Below are positions 8,258 to 16,114 of a stretch of DNA of 35,688 bases, in pieces. Each line of letters begins with the position of its first letter. Positions within the stretch are counted from its first letter, which is position 1. The notes below the pieces were generated by a model. It saw nothing but the letters and a program-made list of their open reading frames with translations, was not told the origin of the DNA and searched no databases. The position numbers and the translations under genes are program-made. The stretch comes from an uncultured beta proteobacterium (GTDB lineage: Bacteria; Pseudomonadota; Gammaproteobacteria; Burkholderiales; Burkholderiaceae_C): the NCBI GenBank assembly GCA_903845935.1, contig CAIMZI010000109.1, forward strand, positions 1 to 35,688, given 5' to 3'.

Positions 8258-11200
8258 ATGACTCCACCACGGCCCTCCGGCGTATTGCGCTGGCTGCAAT
8301 CTCAGCCCCAGCACGTCGTGGCTGTGCTGGCACTTTTGATCGCGCTGCTGCTGTGCGCCTTGGTGGCCAAGGACTTGGTGCGTGACCGTGGGCAGCAATT
8401 GGCTGCCGCCCAGTCTAAAACCAGCGGTCTGACCCATTTGCTGGAAGAGCACACGCGCCAGACCATGCGCCGGGTGGAGCTTTCCCTGTCTTTGGCTGCT
8501 CAGGAACTTCAGGCTCAGTATCTGCGCCAAGGCAGGATCAGCCCCGCCAACGGACCGAGTCTGCGGGCTTTCCTGCCGCAAGACGGACTGATTGCCTCAT
8601 TTGCCGTGCTGGACAAGTCAGGCAAGATTTTGGCGTCCACACTGACAGACGCGCCGAATGTCTTGCCGCTGGCCAATGACCGAGATTTCTTTATGGCCCA
8701 ACAGAGCCCGGCACAGAATGGACTGTTTGTGGGTCAGGCGGTCAAGAGCCGTATCAGTGGCCTGTGGATTATTCCGGTCAGCATCAAGTTGGCGGGCGGT
8801 TTTAGCGGCTATCTGATGGGAGCTGTAGATCCGGAATATTTCCAGCGCCTTTACCGTGCCATTGACGGCGGTGATGACGCATCGGTCACCCTGTTCACCA
8901 AGCAGGGCTGGGCCATTGCAAGCTGGCCCTTGCGCCCGGAGCTGGCCCAACGCAACAGGCTTGATATGCCACTGATTGCACAGGATATTGCGCAGGCGCC
9001 CGTGGACAGCGTGCGAGTGGCCTATGCGTTTGGCGCTACGCCCAGTTTGGTCAGCTACCGCGCCCTTCAAGACTATCCGCTGGTGGTGACCATGGCGCTT
9101 CCACAGGAGCACCTACTTTCGTCCTGGCGCACCAGAGCCTGGCGGGAAGCTGCGGCTCTGCTGCTCCTGCTGCTGTTCCTAGGCGGCTCTACCTGGCTGC
9201 TGATGGTGCAGCTGCGCCGTCGAGTCCGCGCCGAGTGGACGCTCAAGCTGAGTGAAATTTCGCTTTTCAAGTCGTCTCTGCCAACGCTGTGGATAGGCTC
9301 GGATGCAAGGGTTCTGCGCGTCAATCAGGCTGCCTGTGACTTGCATGGCTATACCGAAGAAGAAATGTGCGCGCTGCGCATATTCGACCTCAACCCCGGC
9401 ATGTCCCCAGAGCGCTGGCCGGCCCATTGGCAGAAATTGCGCAGCCAGCACAACCTGCGTTTTGAGACTACACACCGCGACCGCCAGGGTGTGGATGTGC
9501 CGGTCGAGGCCGAACTCAACTTCATTGAGTTTGAAGGCCAGGAATACAACTTTGCCTTTCTTCGCGATTTAAGCGAGCGCAAACAGGCCGAAGCCGAAGT
9601 CCAGCGCAGCACGTCCATGCTGCGCGGCGCCATTGACGCGGTGGACGAAGCCTTTGTGCTGTTTGATGCAGAGGATCGCTTGGTGTATTGCAACGCGAAG
9701 TACATCCAGCTCTACCCCGACCTGGAGGATCTGCTGGTGCCAGGAGTCCGGTTTGAGGAACTGGTCCGCATCGGTGCCAAGCGCGGCTTGTACCGCGAAT
9801 CGGTCGGGCGCGAGGAAGAATGGATTTCCGAGCGCCTGCAGGCACACCGCCAGGGCAATGCGACGCGCGTCCAGAAGCGCGATGACGGGCGTGTGCTGCG
9901 CGTCATTGACCGCAAAACACCGGATTCAAATATTGTCGGAATCCGCGTGGACATCACCGACATGGTGCGGGCCACTGAAGAGGCGCAGGAGGCATCGCGT
10001 TACAAGAGCCAGTTTCTGGCCAACATGAGCCACGAAATACGCACGCCCATGAACGCCATTTTGGGTCTGCTGTCGCTTTTGCAAAACACCGATCTGAGCG
10101 AAGTCCAGCGGGATTACGCCAGCAAAACATTCAGTGCGGCCCAATCGCTGCTGGGCTTGCTCAACGACATTTTAGATTTTTCCAAGGTCGAAGCCGGCAA
10201 GATGGAGCTGGATCCACAGGCCTTCCGGCTGGACCGCATGCTGCGCGACATCGCCGTCATTCTGGGATCCAACTTGGAGGGCAAGGCAATCGAGGTACTG
10301 TTCGACATCGCTCCGGGCGTGCCCTCGGTGGTGGTAGGAGATGCCATGCGGCTGCAGCAGGTGCTGGTGAATCTGGCCAGCAACGCCATCAAGTTCACTG
10401 CCCAAGGCCAGGTGGTGTTGCGGGTGCAAGGACTGCCACAGTCGGGCGACGCTGACAGGGACCGGGCCTTGCTGGAATTTGTCATTCAGGACTCCGGCAT
10501 TGGCATTGCCCATGACAAACAGGAGCACATCTTCACCGGCTTTTCGCAGGCCGAGGCCTCCACCACACGTCGCTTTGGCGGCACCGGTCTGGGACTGGCC
10601 ATTTGCAAGCGACTGGTGGAGTTGATGGGTGGCGAGCTCAGCCTGCAAAGTGAACCCGGCGTGGGCAGCATCTTTAGCTTCTCACTGCTGTTGCCGCTAG
10701 CAGGCAAAGTGTCCGATGGTGGCGGCGAGGCTGCGCGCCTCTCGGTACAGCCCAAGCGCGTGCTGGTGGTCGATGACAACCGGGTTGCACGTGACATTCT
10801 GTCGGCCATCACCCGTTCTTGGGGCTGGCCCACAACGCTGGCAGCCAGTGGCCAGCAGGCACTGGAGCTGCTGGATGCGGGCCAGCCCTTTGACCTCATA
10901 TATCTGGACTGGCAAATGCCGGGCATGGACGGTTGGGAGCTAGTTCGCCAGATTCGCCAGCGCGGTCTGACGCTGCGGCCGCGTCTGGTCATGCTCAGCG
11001 CCAATGGCGGCGACAGCCTGAGCCAGCGCACTCCGCAGGAGCATGACATGCTGGACGGATTTCTGTTCAAACCGGTGACCGCCAGTGCGCTGCAGGACGC
11101 GGCCCTGGGCCGCAGCGCAGGCGATGTGCGACTGAAGGCCAGGCGCGGCGGTAGTCGGCAACTGGCAGGTCTGCGCATTCTGGTGGTGGAGGACAACCTG

Positions 11201-12211
11201 ATCAACCAGCAGGTGGCCCAAGAGCTGCTCCATGCCGAGGGCGCGCTGGTATCGCTGGCCGCCAATGGACAGTTGGGTGTGGCAGCGGTGGCCGCGCCGG
11301 GCCCACCCTTTGATGTGGTGCTGATGGACATCCAGATGCCGGTGCTCGATGGCTATGGCGCGACCCGCAAGATTCGCGAGGAACTGGGCTTGACGGCCTT
11401 ACCGATTGTGGCCATGACGGCCAATGCCATGGCCAGCGACCGCCAGGCCTGTCTGGAGGCCGGCATGAACGATCATGTGGGCAAGCCCTTTGACATGGGA
11501 TATCTGGTGTCGGTGCTGCTCAGGGTGACCGGGCATGCAGTGGCTGCTGCACCGACTGCGCTGCAGTCCACGGACCCGCAGCCAGTTGTGCGGCAGCCCG
11601 CGCTGGCCGACCGCCCGTACCTAGACGTGGCGATTGCGGTGGAGCGCCTGTCCGGACTGGTCGAGCTGTATGGCGATTTGTTGCAGGACTTTATGCAGGC
11701 GTTGGTCGCTGTGGAGGGTGAGTTCACGCAGGCGACCCAGGCCGGCGACTTCAAGACCTTGTCTGCACAAATGCATACGCTCAAGGGCACCGCAGCCACC
11801 TTGGGCGCCATGCCGCTGTCCGAGCACGCTGCAAAGCTGGAGCAAAAGTTTCGCAACCCGCCCCAGAACCTGGTGGCCTTGGACGAACTGCCAGGCCTGC
11901 TTGCCCTGGTGCAGTCCACCACGCTCGCGGCCCGGGCGGCAGTGCCCGGGCTCAGAGCTACGGCGGTAGCGCGGGTCACTGCCACCAGTGCTGGCGACCG
12001 CGCCCAAGCAAGGGAGCTTTTGCAGGGGCTGACGGAGCTGTTGCAGGTCGGTGATTTGTCGTCACTGGATCTCTTTGCGCAGCAGCGCGATGCGCTCGAT
12101 GCTTTGTCAGCTGACGAGGTTGCAGAATTGCACCAGGCACTGCAGGCGCTGGATCTGGAGCTGGCCCGGCAACTGTGCGAACGCCATATTGCCAGCCTGG
12201 CCGATCACTAA
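8258..12211 (+). CDS. Orphan hybrid sensor histidine kinase (sensor-PAS-PAS-HisKA-HATPase-REC-REC-Hpt)
   Basis: This membrane kinase of 1317 aa has a full internal phosphorelay. TM1 is at about residues 20-38 and a roughly 255-residue periplasmic sensor of Cache/PDC appearance follows. TM2 is at about 297-318, then two PAS domains (about 335-440 and 450-570). HisKA has MSHEIRTPMN with H592, and the ATPase has LVNLASNAIKF, DSGIGIA and GGTGLGLAI. Receiver 1 has VVDDN with D884 in LDWQMPG, receiver 2 has VVEDN with D1024 in MDIQMP, and an Hpt domain has HTLKGTAA with H1173. A further 100 or so helical residues end the protein. All phosphotransfer residues are present. An in-frame TTG lies upstream at 8219, but ATG 8258 is the better start. 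No separate response regulator is nearby, so the output is unknown; frdABCD begins 93 nt downstream. Confidence 0.93.
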   Translation: MTPPRPSGVLRWLQSQPQHVVAVLALLIALLLCALVAKDLVRDRGQQLAAAQSKTSGLTHLLEEHTRQTMRRVELSLSLAAQELQAQYLRQGRISPANGPSLRAFLPQDGLIASFAVLDKSGKILASTLTDAPNVLPLANDRDFFMAQQSPAQNGLFVGQAVKSRISGLWIIPVSIKLAGGFSGYLMGAVDPEYFQRLYRAIDGGDDASVTLFTKQGWAIASWPLRPELAQRNRLDMPLIAQDIAQAPVDSVRVAYAFGATPSLVSYRALQDYPLVVTMALPQEHLLSSWRTRAWREAAALLLLLLFLGGSTWLLMVQLRRRVRAEWTLKLSEISLFKSSLPTLWIGSDARVLRVNQAACDLHGYTEEEMCALRIFDLNPGMSPERWPAHWQKLRSQHNLRFETTHRDRQGVDVPVEAELNFIEFEGQEYNFAFLRDLSERKQAEAEVQRSTSMLRGAIDAVDEAFVLFDAEDRLVYCNAKYIQLYPDLEDLLVPGVRFEELVRIGAKRGLYRESVGREEEWISERLQAHRQGNATRVQKRDDGRVLRVIDRKTPDSNIVGIRVDITDMVRATEEAQEASRYKSQFLANMSHEIRTPMNAILGLLSLLQNTDLSEVQRDYASKTFSAAQSLLGLLNDILDFSKVEAGKMELDPQAFRLDRMLRDIAVILGSNLEGKAIEVLFDIAPGVPSVVVGDAMRLQQVLVNLASNAIKFTAQGQVVLRVQGLPQSGDADRDRALLEFVIQDSGIGIAHDKQEHIFTGFSQAEASTTRRFGGTGLGLAICKRLVELMGGELSLQSEPGVGSIFSFSLLLPLAGKVSDGGGEAARLSVQPKRVLVVDDNRVARDILSAITRSWGWPTTLAASGQQALELLDAGQPFDLIYLDWQMPGMDGWELVRQIRQRGLTLRPRLVMLSANGGDSLSQRTPQEHDMLDGFLFKPVTASALQDAALGRSAGDVRLKARRGGSRQLAGLRILVVEDNLINQQVAQELLHAEGALVSLAANGQLGVAAVAAPGPPFDVVLMDIQMPVLDGYGATRKIREELGLTALPIVAMTANAMASDRQACLEAGMNDHVGKPFDMGYLVSVLLRVTGHAVAAAPTALQSTDPQPVVRQPALADRPYLDVAIAVERLSGLVELYGDLLQDFMQALVAVEGEFTQATQAGDFKTLSAQMHTLKGTAATLGAMPLSEHAAKLEQKFRNPPQNLVALDELPGLLALVQSTTLAARAAVPGLRATAVARVTATSAGDRAQARELLQGLTELLQVGDLSSLDLFAQQRDALDALSADEVAELHQALQALDLELARQLCERHIASLADH

Positions 12212-12223
12212 GCAGGCTCCTTC

Positions 12224-12264
12224 TTGATGCAAGTCATCATGTAATGGGAGCAAAGGCGTAGATT
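12224..12264 (+). promoter_or_regulatory. Candidate FNR/ANR-activated promoter of frdABCD
   Basis: TTGATGCAAGTCAT at 12224-12237 matches the FNR consensus TTGAT-N4-ATCAA at eight of ten defined positions, with a perfect left half and a weaker right half. A -10-like TAGATT lies at 12259-12264. A start about 7 nt beyond it (12271-12272) puts the site centre at -41 to -41.5, the geometry of class II FNR promoters. No good -35 hexamer is seen, which also fits an activator-dependent promoter. The frdA Shine-Dalgarno AAGGAG is at 12293-12298. This is inference from pattern and spacing. Confidence 0.5.
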
Positions 12265-12304
12265 GACCTCCTGTGGTGGACCCAGATTCCCCAAGGAGTA
12301 TCGA

Positions 12305-14107
12305 ATGCAAGTTGTTCAAGTGGACGTGGCCATTATTGGCGCCGGAGGTGGTGGTTTGCGGGCGGCCATTGCGGTGGCCGAGGCCGACCCATCCCTCAAG
12401 ATCGCGTTGGTGTCCAAGGTTTACCCCATGCGCAGCCACACCGTGGCAGCCGAAGGTGGTGCCGCTGCGGTGACGCAGGCGCACGACAGCCTGGAGGCGC
12501 ATTTCCACGACACGGTGGCCGGCGGCGACTGGTTGTGCGAGCAGGATGTGGTCGAGTCGTTTGTCGCCCAGGCGCACGAGTCGTTGGTGCAAATGGAGCA
12601 TTGGGGCTGTCCCTGGAGCCGCAAGACAGACGGCCATGTCAATGTCCGTGCCTTTGGCGGCATGAAGATCGAGCGCACCTGGTTTGCCGCCGACAAGACC
12701 GGCTTTCACATGCTGCACACGCTATTCCAGACCAGCATCAAATACCCCAGCATCCAGCGCTTTGACGAGTACTTTTGCATGGACTTGGTGCAGGACGAGG
12801 GGGCCGTGCGGGGCGCTCTGGTCATCGACATTGCGACCGGCGAATTCACGCTGATCCAGGCCAAGTCGGTCGTCATCGCCACCGGCGGCGCCGGCCGGGT
12901 GTTTCGCGAGAATACCAATGGCGGCATCGTCACCGGCGACGGCATGGCGCTGGCCTACCGCCACGGCGTGCCGCTGCGCGACATGGAGTTTGTGCAATAC
13001 CACCCCACCTGCATGCCGGGCACCGGCCTGCTGTTTACCGAGGCCTGCCGTGGCGAGGGCGGCTTTTTGCTCAACAAGGACGGTTACCGCTTCCTGCAAG
13101 ACTATGGTCTGGGCCCGGCCACGCCGGAGCCGCGCAACAAGGCCATGGAACTGGGCCCGCGCGATCGACTGAGCCAGGCCATCTGGCATGAGAAGCAAAA
13201 AGGCAAAACCATCAGCAGCCGCCATGGCGAGGTGGTGCATCTGGACCTGCGCCATCTGGGCGAAAAAAAGCTGCGCGAGCGACTGCCGCAAATTTACGAA
13301 CTGGCGGTGGAGTACCTGGGCGTTGATCCTGCCAAGGAACCCATCCCAGTGCTGCCTGCCGTGCACTACACCATGGGCGGCATTGTTGCCGATGGCAACA
13401 CCGCGTCCACCTTGCCGGGCCTGTACTCGGTCGGAGAATGCTCCAGCGTCGGCATCCACGGCGCCAATCGTCTGGGGTCGAATTCGCTGACCGAGCTGAT
13501 TGTGTTTGGCCGAATAGCAGGCGTTCAGGCTGCCGCTTTTGCCAAGAAGAACGCGAGTAAGGCCATGCCCACGCCACGCATGATGGAGCAGGCCAGGGCA
13601 TCCAAGGTTGCTGCCGAGGCGCTTCGCAGCAGCCAGAGCGGGACCGAGCGCATTGCCACCATCCGCCGCGAAATGGCGCAAAGCATGGAGGACGGCTGCG
13701 GCATTTACCGCACGGCCGTCACCCTGCAGGCCAACTGCGACAAACTTGCCGAACTGCGCCTGCGCTACAAGCACATCAAGCTGGACGACCATTCGCAAGG
13801 TTGGAACACAGAGTGGCTGCTGGCGATTGAACTGGGCTATTTGCTGGACGTGGCCGAGGCCATGGCGCATTCCGCCCTCAACCGAAAGGAATCGCGCGGA
13901 TCCCATCAGCGTCTGGACGGCTTTGAGGCGCGCGATGACGTCAACTTTCTGGCGCACTCGCTGGCCTATTACCAGGGTGACGGGCCGCCGCGCATTGCCT
14001 ACGGTCCGGTGAAGATCACCAGCTCCCAGCCCGGCACACGTGCCTATGGCGCAGCCGGTGAAAAGGCCGATGCCGAACAACAGGCCAAGGAGAGTGCAAA
14101 TGGTTGA
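12305..14107 (+). CDS. frdA: Fumarate reductase flavoprotein subunit
   Basis: FrdA carries covalent FAD and reduces fumarate to succinate on the cytoplasmic face of the membrane during anaerobic respiration. The protein is 600 aa against 602 in E. coli and follows the E. coli FrdA sequence closely from the first residues (MQVVQVDVAIIGAGGGGLR). Key features are the dinucleotide-binding GAGGGG, the flavin-linking histidine in MRSHTVAAEGG (H45), FGGMKIERTWFAADKTG, MEFVQYHPT, the active-site region HYTMGGI, GANRLGSNSL, and AHSALNRKESRGSHQR. The ATG at 12305 has AAGGAG at 12293-12298. The last 8 nt overlap frdB. The near-equal length and the accompanying frdC/frdD separate it from SdhA, which is usually shorter in its relation to this family. 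Confidence 0.96.
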   Translation: MQVVQVDVAIIGAGGGGLRAAIAVAEADPSLKIALVSKVYPMRSHTVAAEGGAAAVTQAHDSLEAHFHDTVAGGDWLCEQDVVESFVAQAHESLVQMEHWGCPWSRKTDGHVNVRAFGGMKIERTWFAADKTGFHMLHTLFQTSIKYPSIQRFDEYFCMDLVQDEGAVRGALVIDIATGEFTLIQAKSVVIATGGAGRVFRENTNGGIVTGDGMALAYRHGVPLRDMEFVQYHPTCMPGTGLLFTEACRGEGGFLLNKDGYRFLQDYGLGPATPEPRNKAMELGPRDRLSQAIWHEKQKGKTISSRHGEVVHLDLRHLGEKKLRERLPQIYELAVEYLGVDPAKEPIPVLPAVHYTMGGIVADGNTASTLPGLYSVGECSSVGIHGANRLGSNSLTELIVFGRIAGVQAAAFAKKNASKAMPTPRMMEQARASKVAAEALRSSQSGTERIATIRREMAQSMEDGCGIYRTAVTLQANCDKLAELRLRYKHIKLDDHSQGWNTEWLLAIELGYLLDVAEAMAHSALNRKESRGSHQRLDGFEARDDVNFLAHSLAYYQGDGPPRIAYGPVKITSSQPGTRAYGAAGEKADAEQQAKESANG

Positions 14108-14849
14108 AGCCACCAAGAGCATTGAAATCCAGGTGCTGCGTTACCGTCCGGAGCAGGAAGAAAAACCCGTCTGGCAAAGCTACCAGGTTCCTTTTACCGA
14201 AGACATGTCGGTGCTACAAGGCCTGCAATACATCAAGGACGAGATCGACGGCAGCGTGAGCTTTCGCTGGTCCTGTCGCATGGCGATTTGCGGCAGCTGC
14301 GGCATGATGATCAACCGAAAGCCCAGCCTGTCCTGTCAGACCTTTTTACGCGATCTGGCGCCCGGTCCGGTGCGGGTTGAGGCACTGGATCACCTGCCTA
14401 TAGAGCGCGATCTGGTGGTTAGCGTGGAACCCTTTGTGAAGAAGCTGGAAAGCATCAAGCCCTACCTTATCCCGACGGAAGAGCGGGCCTTGAGCGAAGG
14501 CGAATACCTGCAAACCCCGGCGCAGCTGGAAGCGTTTGAGCAGTACAGCTCCTGCATCAATTGCATGCTGTGCTACGCCGCCTGCCCGCAGTTCGGCCTG
14601 AACCCGGACTTCACTGGCCCCGGTGTGCTGGCGCTTTTGCACCGCTATAACGCCGATTCGCGCGACGGCGGACGTGCCGAACGCATGGAAATCCTGAACG
14701 CGGAGGAGGGCGTCTGGAGCTGCACCGCGGTGGGCTATTGCTCCGAGGTCTGCCCCAAGGGTGTGGACCCTGCCAACGCCGTGAATCAGAACAAGATCAA
14801 CAGCGCGGTGGACTACTTTGCGCGTTTCTTTCCCAAGAAAGGATGCTGA
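14100..14849 (+). CDS. frdB: Fumarate reductase iron-sulfur subunit
   Basis: FrdB passes electrons from the membrane quinol site to FAD in FrdA through three clusters. In 249 aa it has the [2Fe-2S] ligands in CRMAICGSCG plus a later Cys in SCQTFL, the [4Fe-4S] set CINCMLCYAACP, and the [3Fe-4S] ligands in CTAVGYCSEVCPKG with CP-x-GVDPANAV at its end. The ATG at 14100 overlaps the frdA stop by 8 nt, which suggests coupled translation. The frame is open further upstream, but this start fits the family. Confidence 0.96.
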   Translation: MVEATKSIEIQVLRYRPEQEEKPVWQSYQVPFTEDMSVLQGLQYIKDEIDGSVSFRWSCRMAICGSCGMMINRKPSLSCQTFLRDLAPGPVRVEALDHLPIERDLVVSVEPFVKKLESIKPYLIPTEERALSEGEYLQTPAQLEAFEQYSSCINCMLCYAACPQFGLNPDFTGPGVLALLHRYNADSRDGGRAERMEILNAEEGVWSCTAVGYCSEVCPKGVDPANAVNQNKINSAVDYFARFFPKKGC

Positions 14850-14850
14850 T

Positions 14851-15270
14851 ATGAAGTCTCAAGTGGAAGTCAAAACCAGGCGTCGCCCTTATGTGCGGCC
14901 CATGGCGGGCTGGTGGAAGGGCAATGCCTTCTTCCTGCGCTACATGGTGCGCGAGGCCACTGCTGTGGCAGTGTGGATCTACGCGCTGATTCTCACCGTC
15001 GGAGCGTGGCGCTTGGGCCAGGGCGAAGCTGCATGGAACGGCTGGTTGGAGGCCCTGAAGTCGCCTCTTTCGGTGTTCCTGCATCTTGCGTTGCTGATCA
15101 GCATGCTGGTCCACACGTATAGTTGGTTCGAAATCATGCCCAAGACCATGGCCCCTGTGGTGATCAACGGCGAGCGGCTGAGCGCCCAGCGCATACAGCG
15201 CACCGGCTGGGGCGTGGCGGTCGTGGTGTTTGTGCTGGCACTGCTGCTGGCGGTCTGGAGCCAGTCATGA
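14851..15270 (+). CDS. frdC: Fumarate reductase membrane anchor subunit C
   Basis: This small 139 aa membrane protein anchors FrdAB and helps form the quinone site. It starts MKSQVEVKTRRRPYVRPMAGWW, matching the RKPYVRPM...WW start of enterobacterial FrdC. The following YMVREATAVAVW keeps the Arg-Glu pair near the quinol site of E. coli FrdC (R28/E29). Three hydrophobic helices are evident (about 32-52, 69-92 and 113-136). The ATG lies 1 nt after the frdB stop, and its own stop overlaps frdD (ATGA). Confidence 0.93.
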   Translation: MKSQVEVKTRRRPYVRPMAGWWKGNAFFLRYMVREATAVAVWIYALILTVGAWRLGQGEAAWNGWLEALKSPLSVFLHLALLISMLVHTYSWFEIMPKTMAPVVINGERLSAQRIQRTGWGVAVVVFVLALLLAVWSQS

Positions 15271-15626
15271 AAAAACGTTCCAATGCGCCATTTTTCTGGC
15301 TGCTGTTTGGTGCCGGTGGCATGTTGTCGGCCCTTTTGGGCAGCGCACTCGTCATCATCACCGGCCTTGCCACGCCCTTGGATGTCGGACTGCACAGAGA
15401 CTTCATGAGTTACCCGCGCATGCTGGCTTTTTCTCAGAACATCATCGGCAAGGGTTTTGTGTTTGTGGTGATTGCGCTGTTTGCCTGGCATGCAGCGCAC
15501 CGCATTTTTCACAGTCTGCATGATGTCGGCATTCCCCATGGCACGCCGTCCAAACTCGTGTGCTATGGCAGCGCCTTCGTAATGACGCTGGTGGCGGCCT
15601 TTAGCCTGCTGCGGATCGGTTTCTAA
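15267..15626 (+). CDS. frdD: Fumarate reductase membrane anchor subunit D
   Basis: FrdD is the second hydrophobic anchor, 119 aa, equal in length to E. coli FrdD. The start FFWLLFGAGGMLSALL corresponds to VFWGLFGAGGMWSAI in E. coli. Later MSYPRMLAFSQNIIGK and HRIFHSLHDVGI match the SYERVLAFAQ and HRMHHAMHDL segments. Three transmembrane helices are visible. The ATG overlaps the frdC stop, closing a tightly packed four-gene operon. This is the heme-free (type D) anchor arrangement known for E. coli-like quinol:fumarate reductases. Confidence 0.93.
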   Translation: MKKRSNAPFFWLLFGAGGMLSALLGSALVIITGLATPLDVGLHRDFMSYPRMLAFSQNIIGKGFVFVVIALFAWHAAHRIFHSLHDVGIPHGTPSKLVCYGSAFVMTLVAAFSLLRIGF

Positions 15627-15668
15627 TTCACTTTGGGCCTGAGTCGGTCTGCAGGCGAAGCCAAAATA

Positions 15669-15926
15669 TCAGGACTGCTCTAGCTCGGCAAAGCCGCTTT
15701 CGGCCAACAAAAATGCGTTGCGGTTCAGTGATCCGCAAAATTCCGTCCAGGTCTGATCGCTTGAACTTTCCACCACGCGCGACTCTGCCGCCACGGGCCT
15801 GCCCTGGGTCAACGCACAGTCCGACTGCCCCTGGCGTGAGGCCATGCGCTGGATTGGTGTGATCGGATTCAATGGGAAATCTCCATCAAAAGTTTGGCAA
15901 TGCTGCGTCGCATCCTGTCTTTCCAT
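15669..15926 (-). CDS. Hypothetical small protein, uncertain
   Basis: An 85-residue frame starts MERQDATQHCQTF and ends FLLAESGFAELEQS. I do not recognise a family. The last third (TWTEFCGSLNRNAFLLAESG) uses codons like real genes here, but no good Shine-Dalgarno precedes the ATG at 15926; a TTG four codons upstream (15938) is the alternative start. It has no predicted signal peptide or membrane segment. It occupies most of the 488-nt gap between frdD and dppA, which otherwise holds an A/T-richer stretch near 15940-16045 and the dppA terminator. It may be spurious. Confidence 0.35.
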   Translation of the reverse strand: MERQDATQHCQTFDGDFPLNPITPIQRMASRQGQSDCALTQGRPVAAESRVVESSSDQTWTEFCGSLNRNAFLLAESGFAELEQS

Positions 15927-16051
15927 CGTGGAAATCAAATTCCGGTCAGATTAACAAAAAAAACCAGGAATTGGTAAGTGTGCGGCTTGCGAAAAGTCAG
16001 ATTTTGTGAAGAAAGCTTGCGTACCGTATTGATGAGTGTTCAATGTTGTAA

Positions 16052-16086
16052 AAATGCCCTGCCCAAACGAATTTGGCAGGGCATTT
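16052..16086 (-). terminator. Intrinsic terminator after dppA
   Basis: A perfect 12-bp inverted repeat has arms AAATGCCCTGCC (16052-16063) and GGCAGGGCATTT (16075-16086) around an 11-nt loop. Read on the minus strand the stem ends in a run of five T, so it fits a Rho-independent terminator for the dpp operon, 28 nt past the dppA stop. The symmetry means it could also stop + strand transcripts coming from frdD. Confidence 0.85.
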
Positions 16087-16114
16087 GCGCGGTGAGGTGA
16101 GGTGGTTGGGAGGC

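Noticed and set aside
12722..14122. 466-residue minus-strand frame opposite frdA
   Set aside because: frdA is certain on the + strand, and the antisense translation is Gln/His/Gly-rich with no family features.
15632..15660. Terminator after frdD (GCCTG...CAGGC)
   Set aside because: The 5-bp stem has no T run; the stronger hairpin at 16052-16086 may serve both strands.
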